A DNA stretch of 32,215 bases, from assembly GCA_030603685.1 (NCBI GenBank), contig JAUVXG010000031.1:1-32215 (forward strand). The letters run 5' to 3'. The position numbers were made by a program, and so were the translations under genes. The notes beneath the pieces are model-generated. The model was not told the origin of the DNA. It did no database searches and saw only the letters and a program-made list of their open reading frames with translations. The DNA comes from Pleomorphomonas sp. (lineage in GTDB: Bacteria > Pseudomonadota > Alphaproteobacteria > Rhizobiales > Pleomorphomonadaceae). Shown one piece after another: positions 23,033 through 31,123 of this stretch; position 1 is the stretch's first letter, and each line of letters opens with the position of its first letter.

Positions 23033-24766
23033 ATGACCAACGCCGCGCTCGATCTCCGGGAAATGGTCGTGTTTCTCGCGGCGACGGGTGTCGTGCTGCC
23101 CTTCATGCACCGCCTGCGGATCAGCCCGGTCATCGGTTTTGTCGGCATCGGCCTGCTTCTTGGTCCGGGTGGTCTCGGGCGGGTTTCGGATTTCGTGCCG
23201 GGCATCGAGTACCTGCTGATTACCGACCGGGCGGGGATTGCCATCCTTTCGGAACTCGGGCTCGTCTTCCTTCTGTTCATGATCGGCCTCGAGCTGTCGC
23301 TTGATCGTCTCTGGGCCATGCGTGTTCGCGTCTTCGGTCTGGGCGGCGCCCAGATGATCGCCACCGCCGGCGTCATGGTCGGCCTGCTGCTGCTGGTCGG
23401 TTTGCCGCCTCCGGCGGCCGTGGTCGTCGGCTCGGCTCTTTCGATGTCGTCGACGGCCATCGTCATGCAACTGCTCGCCGAACGTGGGGCCGTCGGCAGT
23501 CGCCTCGGTCGCTCGGCCTTGGCGATCCTGCTGTTCCAGGATATCGCGGTCATTCCGGTTCTCGTGATGACTCAGGCTTTTGGCAGCGCAGGCGAGCAGT
23601 CCGTCGGACTCGATCTCGCGCTGGCCGCCGTCAAGGCGTCGCTCGCCGTGGCCGTGATCATGGCCCTCGGGCGCCTGCTGCTTCGCCACCTTTTCCGCAT
23701 GGTGATCGCGACCGGCATCCGCGAGCTGTTCCTGGCCCTTGTTCTCGTCACAGCGATCGGCACGGCGGTCCTCACGGAAACGATCGGTTTGTCGCTGGCG
23801 CTCGGCGCCTTTTTGGCCGGCCTTCTTGTTTCAGAAACCGAGTATCGCCATCAGATCGCCGTCGACATCGAACCGGTGAAGGGTCTTTTGCTCGGCGTGT
23901 TCTTCGTGTCCGTCGGTCTCGGCATCGATCTCGACCGCGTCGTCTCGGCGCCTTTCCTGCATTTCGGAGCGCTGATCGGCTTTCTCGCGGTCAAGGTCGC
24001 CATATTGCTGGTTGTCTGCCGCTTGGTCGGATTGCCGAAGTCGGTGATGGCGGAGCTGTCGCTGCTGCTTGCCGGCGGCAGCGAGTTCGTCTTTGTCGTG
24101 GTCGGCCTGGCCGCCGGTTTCGGCCTGCTGACAAACGAGGTGAGCAGCCTGATTGTGGTTGTTGTCGGGCTGTCGATGCTTTCGGCGCCCACGGTCGGGG
24201 TCGTTGCACGGCACCTTGTGCCGCGCCTTCTGCGCAACGAGACACCGGTTCCTGATCTGCCGCCGGAAGGAGAAGACGGGCATGTCGTGATCGCGGGCTA
24301 CGGCCGTGTCGGCCGGGCGGTCGGCGGAGCGCTTCGCGAGGCCGGCATCCCGATCGCGGCGGTCGATGCCGATGCGCTCACCGTGGGGGTCTTGCGAAAT
24401 GCCGGCATCGCCATTCACTGGGGCAATGCCATCCATCGGCCCTTGCTGAAACGGCTGGGGACGGGGAGGGCGGCGGCCCTCGTCGTCACCATGAACGACA
24501 CGGTCGCGGCCGCCGACGTGGTTCGCGTCGCTCGGGCGGAGTGGCCCGATCTGCCTATCTTTGCCCGTGCCCACGATGCTCAGCATGCCCGGCTCTTGCT
24601 GGAATCCGGAGCCTCCAAGGTTGTTCTGCTGCCGCTGGAGGCGAGCCTGCAGCTCTCCGAGGCCGTGCTTTCCGCCGTCGGCATCCCCGAGGATCTGGCT
24701 CATGCGATCACCAGCGCCGAGCGGGATCGCCAGTTGTCCGCTCTTCTGCCGCCCGCCGGGCGCTGA
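23033..24766 (+). CDS. KefB-type monovalent cation:proton antiporter with RCK domain
   Basis: The 577-residue protein has about 12 membrane helices of the CPA2 exchanger fold in residues 8-400 (SPVIGFVGIGLLLGP, LFLLFMIGLELSLDRLW, SMSSTAIVMQLLAERG, LFQDIAVIPVLV). A TrkA-N/RCK nucleotide-binding domain follows, beginning HVVIAGYGRVGRAVG (about residue 418). It should exchange K+ for H+ under control of a nucleotide ligand, for pH or electrophile stress. I choose the ATG at 23033, after AGGGGG, over the TTG six bases upstream. There is no evident link with the tungsten genes. Confidence 0.88.
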   Translation: MTNAALDLREMVVFLAATGVVLPFMHRLRISPVIGFVGIGLLLGPGGLGRVSDFVPGIEYLLITDRAGIAILSELGLVFLLFMIGLELSLDRLWAMRVRVFGLGGAQMIATAGVMVGLLLLVGLPPPAAVVVGSALSMSSTAIVMQLLAERGAVGSRLGRSALAILLFQDIAVIPVLVMTQAFGSAGEQSVGLDLALAAVKASLAVAVIMALGRLLLRHLFRMVIATGIRELFLALVLVTAIGTAVLTETIGLSLALGAFLAGLLVSETEYRHQIAVDIEPVKGLLLGVFFVSVGLGIDLDRVVSAPFLHFGALIGFLAVKVAILLVVCRLVGLPKSVMAELSLLLAGGSEFVFVVVGLAAGFGLLTNEVSSLIVVVVGLSMLSAPTVGVVARHLVPRLLRNETPVPDLPPEGEDGHVVIAGYGRVGRAVGGALREAGIPIAAVDADALTVGVLRNAGIAIHWGNAIHRPLLKRLGTGRAAALVVTMNDTVAAADVVRVARAEWPDLPIFARAHDAQHARLLLESGASKVVLLPLEASLQLSEAVLSAVGIPEDLAHAITSAERDRQLSALLPPAGR

Positions 24767-24912
24767 GCGCCTAACCGGCTACGCCCTTGGGCTTGGTCGG
24801 CCGGCTTTTGCACAGAATGAGCCGAGGTGGTGAAGGCCCCTATCTTGAACGCTTCCCTCCGGTAGTCGATAGCTTTGCTCAACAAACAAAACTGGGCAGG
24901 GGCGAAGCGAAC

Positions 24913-26268
24913 ATGTCTCAAGGTCGCGACGGGTTCACCACGGCATTCGGCGCACTGATGGCCACCCTCGGGTCGGCCGTAGGGCTCGGCAACATCTGGA
25001 AGTTTCCATCGTTGACAGGCACCAATGGCGGCGCCGGCTTTCTTCTGGTCTATCTCGCGGCGACGATTCTGGTCGGTCTGCCGGTGATGATTTCCGAGAT
25101 CATGCTCGGTCGAACCGCGCGGGCGGACGCCATCACCAGCTTCGAGAAGCTGGCACCGAGGAACCAGTGGTGGTGGAAGGTGATCGGCTGGATGGGGTTC
25201 GCCGCGGCGCTCCTTATCATGGCCTTCTATTCCGAAGTCGCCGGCTGGGTTTACGCCTATATCTTCAAGTCGTTGACCGGCGAGATTGCCACCACCGATC
25301 CGAAGGCGGCCGAGGCGGTGTTCGGCCAGATGGTCTCCAATCCGTGGTCCTCGCTCATCTGGCAGTGGATCGTGCTCGGTCTCACCGGCTTCATCATCGC
25401 CTTCGGCGTTTCCAAGGGCATCGAAGCGGTGACGCGACGGTTGATGCCGCTGCTCTTCATTCTCCTCCTGGTGCTGTGCGTGCGCAGCCTGACGCTCTCG
25501 GGAGCGGGGGAGGGGCTGGCGTTTCTGTTCAGTCCGGACTTTGCCAAGATCACGCCGGCGGTGATGCTGACCGCGCTGGGCCTCGCCTTCTTCAAGCTGT
25601 CGCTCGGCATGGGCACCATGCTGACCTACGGCAGTTATTTCCGGGAGAACCAGAACATTGCCGGCACGGCGACGCGCGTGATGTTCGCCGATCTTTCGGT
25701 ATCGCTGCTTGCCGGCATCGCCATCTTCCCGGCGGTGTTCGCCTTCGGCTTCGAGCCCGCGGCCGGTCCGTCGCTGGTGTTCATGACCATTCCTGCCGTG
25801 TTCACGTCGATGCCGGGCGGCATCGTGTTCATGACGCTGTTCTTCATTTTGACGGCCATCGCCAGCGTCGGCGCCATCCTGTCCCTGCTCGAAGTGGTCG
25901 TCGCCATTCTGTCGGAGCGCTTCGGCCTGCCAAGAAAGGCAGCGGCGATCAGCACCATCGTCATGATCGCCGTGCTCGGCGTCCCGGCGGCGCTTTCCCA
26001 GGGAGCGATGGCGGACTTCAAGCTCTTCGGCCTCAATATGTTCGATCTCTTCGACTTCCTGAGCTCGAACATCCTGTTGCCTGTCGGCGGCATCCTGATC
26101 TGCCTGTTCGTCGGCTGGGTCTACGGTTTGGCGGCGCCCGAGAAGCGGCTTGCGGAAGCTGGCACCCCGGTTCAGCGCGTCGTCATCCGGAGCGTCTTCT
26201 TCCTCGTCCGCTTTGTGGCGCCGGTGGCCATCGCCATCGTGCTCCTGAACGGGCTCGGAGCGTTCTGA
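24913..26268 (+). CDS. Neurotransmitter:sodium symporter (NSS) family transporter
   Basis: The 451-residue protein has about 11-12 membrane helices and the family N-terminus GSAVGLGNIWKFPSLTGTNGGAGFLLVY with the sodium site in helix 1 and the unwound region. FFKLSLGMGTMLTYGSYF (helix 6 region) and the later FFILTAIASVGAILSLLE (helix 8) are also characteristic. Bacterial members import amino acids or amines with Na+. The longer frame from 24787 lacks family similarity, so the ATG at 24913 is preferred. A hairpin at 26309-26326 may end the transcript. The substrate is unknown. Confidence 0.9.
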   Translation: MSQGRDGFTTAFGALMATLGSAVGLGNIWKFPSLTGTNGGAGFLLVYLAATILVGLPVMISEIMLGRTARADAITSFEKLAPRNQWWWKVIGWMGFAAALLIMAFYSEVAGWVYAYIFKSLTGEIATTDPKAAEAVFGQMVSNPWSSLIWQWIVLGLTGFIIAFGVSKGIEAVTRRLMPLLFILLLVLCVRSLTLSGAGEGLAFLFSPDFAKITPAVMLTALGLAFFKLSLGMGTMLTYGSYFRENQNIAGTATRVMFADLSVSLLAGIAIFPAVFAFGFEPAAGPSLVFMTIPAVFTSMPGGIVFMTLFFILTAIASVGAILSLLEVVVAILSERFGLPRKAAAISTIVMIAVLGVPAALSQGAMADFKLFGLNMFDLFDFLSSNILLPVGGILICLFVGWVYGLAAPEKRLAEAGTPVQRVVIRSVFFLVRFVAPVAIAIVLLNGLGAF

Positions 26269-26308
26269 GGTTCGAAGCCTCTGCTCTGAAACAATTAAGC
26301 TTAGTCAT

Positions 26309-26326
26309 CCGAAGTGTTTTCTTCGG
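26309..26326 (+). terminator. Possible terminator after the NSS transporter gene
   Basis: CCGAAG and CTTCGG form a 6-bp stem with loop TGTTTT, 40 bp after the stop. Only a GTTGTGT run follows, so it is a weak candidate. A smaller hairpin overlaps the stop codon itself (26267-26281). Confidence 0.3.
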
Positions 26327-26383
26327 GTTGTGTCCGGCGCGGCCTCGGCTAAGCTGGTTGCATGTTGAATCGGGGGAATGATG

Positions 26384-26722
26384 ATGAGGATATCTGGAGG
26401 GCTGGCGCCTGTGCTGTTGGTCGCAATGGCTTTGGGAGGCTGTTCCATGACGTTGCCGGTCACGGGGCAGATGACCACTGGAGACGAGACTTTCTCAGGC
26501 AAGGCCACCGGTTATCTTGATGGTGCCGGCACCCTCGAACTGACCAGCACGCGCGGAAAACACTGCAAGGGAACGTTCGTATATGTGACCCATCGCAACG
26601 GAGCGGGCACATTCACCTGCAAGAACGGTCAAAGCGGCTCCTTTGACTTCGTGTCGACGGGAACGCGGGGAACAGGGACCGGCCGCATCGGCAAGCAGGA
26701 GTTCACCTTCACTTTCGGCTAA
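26384..26722 (+). CDS. Small secreted lipoprotein of unknown function
   Basis: The 112-residue protein has a lipoprotein signal: a short basic start, a hydrophobic stretch LAPVLLVAMAL and the lipobox ALGGC (Cys about residue 20). The mature part has many Gly, Thr and Ser residues in alternating beta-like pattern (FSGKATGYLDGAGTLELTS, GTGTGRIGKQEFTFTFG) and two further Cys. It is probably anchored in the outer or inner membrane facing the periplasm. Three ATGs in a row lie at 26378, 26381 and 26384; GGGGGA at 26372 is best spaced for the last. I do not recognise the family. Confidence 0.7.
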   Translation: MRISGGLAPVLLVAMALGGCSMTLPVTGQMTTGDETFSGKATGYLDGAGTLELTSTRGKHCKGTFVYVTHRNGAGTFTCKNGQSGSFDFVSTGTRGTGTGRIGKQEFTFTFG

Positions 26723-26902
26723 ATGCCATTTCGCTCTGGGTATGTCACGCTTTGCGAGTTGCATCGAAGCGTACCGTTTGCCCATTGATTTGGCTTGTCG
26801 ATCCGGTTTCCGGGGAGTAGGAGCGCGCCGTCACCGTTGAGGCGCCGGCGGTTGGAGACGGGCGTCTTGGCCCGCGCAACCGTCACCTCCGGAAAGCACA
26901 TC

Positions 26903-27901
26903 ATGCACACGAACAAGCTTGTCGTCATCGGCGTCGGCCACGTCGGTTCCTACGTTTTGGCCGACGCGATGAAGACGGGATTGTTCGCCAGGATCGGGGT
27001 CATCGACATTCTGAAGAATGTCGCCTTCGGCGAGGCTCTCGACCAGGCGCAGGCGACGGCGCTCACCTACATGAACAACGTCGACGTGACCGACGGCGGC
27101 TACGAGCAGTGCGCCGATGCCGACGTGATCATCATTGCAGCCGGGGGCAGCGTCGTGCTCGACCCCGCCAATCCCAAGGCCGAGCCGGATCGCGCCCAGC
27201 TGACCCGCGCCAACCGCTGCGTCATCCGCGAGGTGATGGCCGGGATCACCCGCTACACCCGCGACGCCATCGTCGTCCTGATCACCAACCCGCTCGACAC
27301 GATGGTCTACATCGCCGAGAACGAGTTCGGCTATCCGCATGGCCGCGTCTTCGGCACCGGCACCATGCTGGACTCGGCCCGCCTGCGCAAACTGATCGCC
27401 AACACCTACGGCATCGACCCGAAGTCGGTAACAGGTTTCATGATGGGCGAGCACGGGCGCACGGCGTTCCCCGTTCTCAGCCACGTCAACGTCAGCGGCA
27501 TTCCCTTCGATGAACTGGATAGGCACTTCTCTCCGAAGGAAGACATACGGGACCCCGATGTCGTCAAGGCGCGGATCGTCTCCGCCGCCTACGAGGTCCT
27601 GAACGGCAAGGGCTGGACCAATGCCGGCGTCGCCCAGGCGGCCATCACCATGGCCAAGGCGGTCCTTCTCGACGAGCGTAGCGTCTATCCCGCCTCCACG
27701 ACGCTGCGTGGCCAGTATGGCTACGATGGCGACGTAGCGCTCAGCATGCCGTGCCTGATCGGTCGCGAAGGTGTCCTGAAGCAGTTGCCGGTCGAGCTGA
27801 ACGATTGGGAAAAGCAGAAGCTGGTTGAATCGGCCGAGTATATCCAGGCGACGATGAGGGACGCCGAGACCGGCCCCACAACGCTGAGCGTCGCCCGGTG
27901 A
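26903..27901 (+). CDS. L-lactate dehydrogenase-like NAD-dependent 2-hydroxyacid dehydrogenase
   Basis: The 332-residue protein has the Rossmann loop GVGHVGSY (about 10-17), the conserved ITNPLDTMVY, the LDSARLR segment with the Asp-Arg pair and the catalytic His in MMGEHGRTAFP. These place it in the LDH/malate dehydrogenase superfamily. The substrate loop (PKAEPDRAQLTRAN) is not the clear Gln-type of classical LDH or the Arg-type of malate dehydrogenase, so L-2-hydroxyacids such as hydroxyisocaproate are possible substrates. The ATG at 26903 follows a weak site (CTCCGGAAAG); the longer frame from 26795 seems not to be coding. Confidence 0.85.
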   Translation: MHTNKLVVIGVGHVGSYVLADAMKTGLFARIGVIDILKNVAFGEALDQAQATALTYMNNVDVTDGGYEQCADADVIIIAAGGSVVLDPANPKAEPDRAQLTRANRCVIREVMAGITRYTRDAIVVLITNPLDTMVYIAENEFGYPHGRVFGTGTMLDSARLRKLIANTYGIDPKSVTGFMMGEHGRTAFPVLSHVNVSGIPFDELDRHFSPKEDIRDPDVVKARIVSAAYEVLNGKGWTNAGVAQAAITMAKAVLLDERSVYPASTTLRGQYGYDGDVALSMPCLIGREGVLKQLPVELNDWEKQKLVESAEYIQATMRDAETGPTTLSVAR

Positions 27902-27919
27902 CGTGGCTTCCTGGGCGCT

Positions 27920-28231
27920 TCAGCCAGTACTGAGCTTGCGCCCCAGCGTGTCTTCCACCGATGCGATCTTGCTCGCAAGGCGGCTCGTTTCTCCGTGACG
28001 ATAGTCGACCTTCAGCGCCACCTCGACGCGCGGGCAGTCGGCCCGCATTGCCTCGAAGCAATCGGTCACCACGGCCATCACCTCGTTCCATTCGCCCTCG
28101 AGGATGGTTCCCATGGGCGTGAGCTGATAGGCAAGACCGCTCTTGTCGATGATGTCGAGCGAGCGGGCGACAAAGGGGCTGAGGCTTTCGCCCTTGCCGA
28201 CGGGATACATTGCAAATTCCAAGAGGACCAT
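27920..28231 (-). CDS. MTH1187/YkoF-type thiamine-binding protein
   Basis: This 103-residue protein matches the small MTH1187 family: EFAMYPVGKGESLSPFVARSLD at the start, a central YQLTPMGTILEGEW and a final VEVALKVDYRHG segment. Members form tetramers of ferredoxin-like folds and bind thiamine or related pyrimidines. AAGGAATCC precedes the ATG at 28231. The gene converges with the dehydrogenase gene (18 bp between stops) and lies just downstream of the AraC-type gene on the same strand, 38 bp apart, so they may be co-transcribed. Function in the cell is not established for most members. Confidence 0.82.
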   Translation of the reverse strand: MVLLEFAMYPVGKGESLSPFVARSLDIIDKSGLAYQLTPMGTILEGEWNEVMAVVTDCFEAMRADCPRVEVALKVDYRHGETSRLASKIASVEDTLGRKLSTG

Positions 28232-28269
28232 CTGGATTCCTTTCAGGGTCTTGTGGGGCGGAGTGAAGG

Positions 28270-29205
28270 CTATGCCGCCGGTTGGACTGCCTCTGCGCTG
28301 CCCCGCAAATTCGCGCTTCGCATGAAGCGGCCAGGGGGCAGGCCGACATGCCGGCTGAAAGCCGTGCTGAACGTGCTGGCCGAGCCATAGCCGATCCGCC
28401 TTGCCACCTCGTCGAGCGCCATGCCACCGCCCCGCAACATGTTTTTGGCAAGCGCCATTCGCCACGACAACAGGTATTCCATCGGGCGGACATCCACCGT
28501 ACGGACGAAGCGGTCGAAAAAGGCCGAGCGCGACATTCCGGCCGCGCGCGCCAGCTCCGGTATCGTCCAGGGGCGCTCCACGTCGCCGTGCATCTGGCGG
28601 AGTGCGATGGCAATGCGAGGATCGGCCAGCCCGCGCAACAGGCCCGGCCGCGCTTCCTCAAGCGGTGCGGCGCGGAGCGCTTCGACCAGCAGGATTTCCA
28701 CCAAGCGTTCGAGAATGAGATCGCGGCCGATATCGTCCCGCGCCGCTTCCTCGCCGACGAGGCGAACCAGCTGCGTCAGTCGTGGAACACCGCGAATGTG
28801 GATCATGCGCGGCAGGAGCGAAACGAGCAGGCCGGCGTCGGGCGAGGCAAAGGCGAAGTAGCCGCCGAACTGCCGAACGTCCGGTGGCCCTTCGTGGCGG
28901 CCATGCCGGACCTCTCCGTCGGATGGCGGGACAGTCGTCGGGTCGATGCGCACCACAGGCGCCGGCTCAAGTCCTGACATGGTGAAGGCCGGCGTGGCAG
29001 GCAGGAGGACGAAGTCGCCCTCATCGAGGATCACGGGCGCCTCGCCATCGACGGCGAGGCGGCATCGACCTTCGGTCACGGCGCAGAAGCCAGGTTGGCC
29101 GAACTCGGCGTAGCGAACGGCCCATCGGCCGGCGCCGCTGATCCCCTTGGAATAGATGGCCTTCGGGCTCAAGAGCCGGATCACCTCGGAGAGTGGATCG
29201 CTCAT
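28270..29205 (-). CDS. AraC-family transcription regulator
   Basis: The 311-residue protein has an N-terminal cupin-like sensor domain (about 5-190; the segment CRLAVDGEAPVILDEGDFVLLP is typical) and a C-terminal pair of HTH motifs (about 205-295): ARAAGMSRSAFFDRF and VARRIGYGSASTFSTAFSRHVGLPP. The ATG at 29205 follows AAGAG; a TTG at 29220 is the alternative. It is divergent from a short-chain dehydrogenase gene, with 95 bp between their starts. This arrangement is very common for AraC regulators of the cupin_6 group that control the neighbouring dehydrogenase in response to a small organic molecule. Confidence 0.9.
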   Translation of the reverse strand: MSDPLSEVIRLLSPKAIYSKGISGAGRWAVRYAEFGQPGFCAVTEGRCRLAVDGEAPVILDEGDFVLLPATPAFTMSGLEPAPVVRIDPTTVPPSDGEVRHGRHEGPPDVRQFGGYFAFASPDAGLLVSLLPRMIHIRGVPRLTQLVRLVGEEAARDDIGRDLILERLVEILLVEALRAAPLEEARPGLLRGLADPRIAIALRQMHGDVERPWTIPELARAAGMSRSAFFDRFVRTVDVRPMEYLLSWRMALAKNMLRGGGMALDEVARRIGYGSASTFSTAFSRHVGLPPGRFMRSANLRGSAEAVQPAA

Positions 29206-29300
29206 TTGGACTCTTGCCAATGAAATATGGACTTATGATCGGCGATAATCCTGATGATGCCAGCTACAACTCTCCTGTCAACGGCGCACAGGAGACCGCC

Positions 29301-30044
29301 ATGAAAACCGCGCTCATTACCGGCTGTTCGTCCGGCTACGGACTGGAGACAGCCCGCCACTTCCACGCCCAGGGCTGGACAGTCATCGCCACCATGCGCA
29401 GCCCTCGCGAGGATCTGTTTCCAAAATCAGATCGGATTCGTATTCTTCCGCTCGATGTCACCGTGTCCGACAGCATCGCGGCTGTTGCGGACGCATCGGG
29501 ACCGATCGATGCTCTGGTGAACAACGCGGGCATCGGCGTCGTCGGCGCCTTCGAGGCCACGCCGATGGCACATGTCCGCAAGGTATTTGAGACCAACACG
29601 TTCGGTGTGATGGCGATGACGCAGGCTTTTATCCCCAAGATGCGTGCGCGTCGATCCGGCGTGATCATCAACGTAACCTCCAGCGTCACCCTGGCGCCGA
29701 TGCCCCTGGCGGCGGTCTACACGGCCAGCAAACAGGCCATCGAGGGTTTCACCGGGTCGCTGGCCCACGAACTCGCGGAATTCGGCGTACGGGCAAAGCT
29801 GGTGGAGCCCGGTTATGCGCCGACGACGCGCTTTGCCGAGAACACCGACATTCACGTCATGGACCTTATTCCGGAAGCCTACGCCGAGTATGCGCGACCG
29901 ATCTTCGCCGCCTTCGCCAATCCACCGCTGACGACGAAGGAAAGCGATGTGGCCGAGGCGGTGTGGTTGGCCGCGCACGATGCCACTGGCCGGCTACACT
30001 ATCCGGCGGGAGCGGATGCCGTCGTACTCGCGGGGGATGCCTGA
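29301..30044 (+). CDS. Short-chain dehydrogenase/reductase (SDR)
   Basis: The 247-residue enzyme has the classical SDR marks: cofactor loop TGCSSGYG (about 7-14), NNAGIGVVG, catalytic Ser in NVTSSVTLAP and YTASK with the Tyr-Lys pair (about 145-149). It should oxidise an alcohol or reduce a carbonyl with NAD(P). CAGGAGACC precedes the ATG at 29301; the longer frame from 29193 runs into the shared promoter region. It is divergent from the AraC regulator and probably its target. Substrate unknown. Confidence 0.88.
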   Translation: MKTALITGCSSGYGLETARHFHAQGWTVIATMRSPREDLFPKSDRIRILPLDVTVSDSIAAVADASGPIDALVNNAGIGVVGAFEATPMAHVRKVFETNTFGVMAMTQAFIPKMRARRSGVIINVTSSVTLAPMPLAAVYTASKQAIEGFTGSLAHELAEFGVRAKLVEPGYAPTTRFAENTDIHVMDLIPEAYAEYARPIFAAFANPPLTTKESDVAEAVWLAAHDATGRLHYPAGADAVVLAGDA

Positions 30045-30193
30045 CTTCGGCTGGAGACATCCGGTCCAGAACCTGGAGTGCTCGATGGGCAGGAAAGAAA
30101 ACCCCGCGTGCCCGGCAGGACCGGAGCGACGCGGGGGAGAGTTGGCCGAGGCGAACGCCAGAAGGCGAGGGGTCGAGGCGCCTCGGCGGGGCG

Positions 30194-30400
30194 TCAGGGC
30201 TGATAGCCGATCAGAGCGGCCATTTCGGTAATGCGAGGATCGCAACGGTCGCCGCCAAGACGCCCCTCGGCGTCGGCGCGTTCCTGGTTGCGGCTCACGA
30301 AATCCTGCGCGGTGAATCGGAGAATGTCCTTCGGTGCATCGCCGCTTTCGATGAGATAGTCGCGATACTCGTCTTCGAGCTCCTGCAGACGGGCGGTCAT
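30194..30400 (-). CDS. Small conserved-looking protein of unknown function
   Basis: The 68-residue protein starts at an ATG (30400) with GGAGAGAAGCC upstream, and is mostly helical and acidic: ARLQELEDEYRDYLIESG, then DFVSRNQERADAEGRLGGDR and a tail ending GYQP. The coding frame has the high-GC third-position bias of its neighbours, which supports a true gene. There is no signal peptide or metal motif. It may be expressed with the downstream-oriented hydrolase/catalase pair or alone. I do not recognise the family. Confidence 0.6.
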   Translation of the reverse strand: MTARLQELEDEYRDYLIESGDAPKDILRFTAQDFVSRNQERADAEGRLGGDRCDPRITEMAALIGYQP

Positions 30401-30505
30401 GGCTTCTCTCCGTTTGTGGTGAGCGAATTCAAACAGGCAACCCGCGAGGGGACCTCGTGGTTCCATTCCTTTCGGAAGTTTGGGACGACAGAGGAGGCAG
30501 CACCA

Positions 30506-31114
30506 TCACCGCCATTTTTCCAGGACTTCGTCGGCGGTCGCGACTTCAAGCTGCTCGGTGAAGCGGGTCAGGTAGAGCTCCATCAAGGCGTCGTGCGTCT
30601 CGTCCACAAAGCTGCACAGAGCGTCGCCGACCAGCACGACACGATAGCCGCGATCGATGCCGCCGAGCGCCGAGGCCAGCACGCAGACGTCGGTCTCGCC
30701 GCCGGTAATGACCAGCGTGTCGACATCCGAGCCGGATAGAAGCGCGTCGAGCCCTCCTTCGGTCCAGGGGGAATAGACGTGCTTGTCCAGTATCTTGGCC
30801 GGAGGAACAAACCGTTCGAGAGCCGGGACCAGTCGCACGGCGTCGGCTTCCAGCTTCTCAAGCGTGATGGCGCTCCAGCGCTGGTAGTAACGCCTCCATG
30901 CGCCATGTCCTTCCCCTGGCCGGGCCGCCGGGATGAAGCGGGTGAACAACGTGCGATCGGCGTGCCTGTCACACAGCCGTTCGATCGCCGGCGTCACGCG
31001 TTCCATCCACGGCATCGCCCAGGGATAGCCGGGTCCGAAGAGGCGCTGCATGTCGACGCAGACGTGCAGCGCACCCGCACCCAAGGGGCCATGGATCAGA
31101 CCTTGTCCGGCCAT
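30506..31114 (-). CDS. Isochorismatase-fold cysteine hydrolase
   Basis: This 202-residue protein has the catalytic triad of the cysteine hydrolase superfamily: Asp in CVDMQRLF (about residue 21), Lys in ILDKHVYSPW, and Cys in GGETDVCVLASALGG. The cis-peptide VITGGETDVC motif precedes the nucleophile. Members include isochorismatase, nicotinamidase and N-carbamoyl hydrolases; the substrate cannot be told here. It starts 9 bp after the catalase stop on the same strand, so the pair is one operon. That link hints at a role in stress or detoxification. Confidence 0.88.
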   Translation of the reverse strand: MAGQGLIHGPLGAGALHVCVDMQRLFGPGYPWAMPWMERVTPAIERLCDRHADRTLFTRFIPAARPGEGHGAWRRYYQRWSAITLEKLEADAVRLVPALERFVPPAKILDKHVYSPWTEGGLDALLSGSDVDTLVITGGETDVCVLASALGGIDRGYRVVLVGDALCSFVDETHDALMELYLTRFTEQLEVATADEVLEKWR

Positions 31115-31123
31115 TGGATGTCT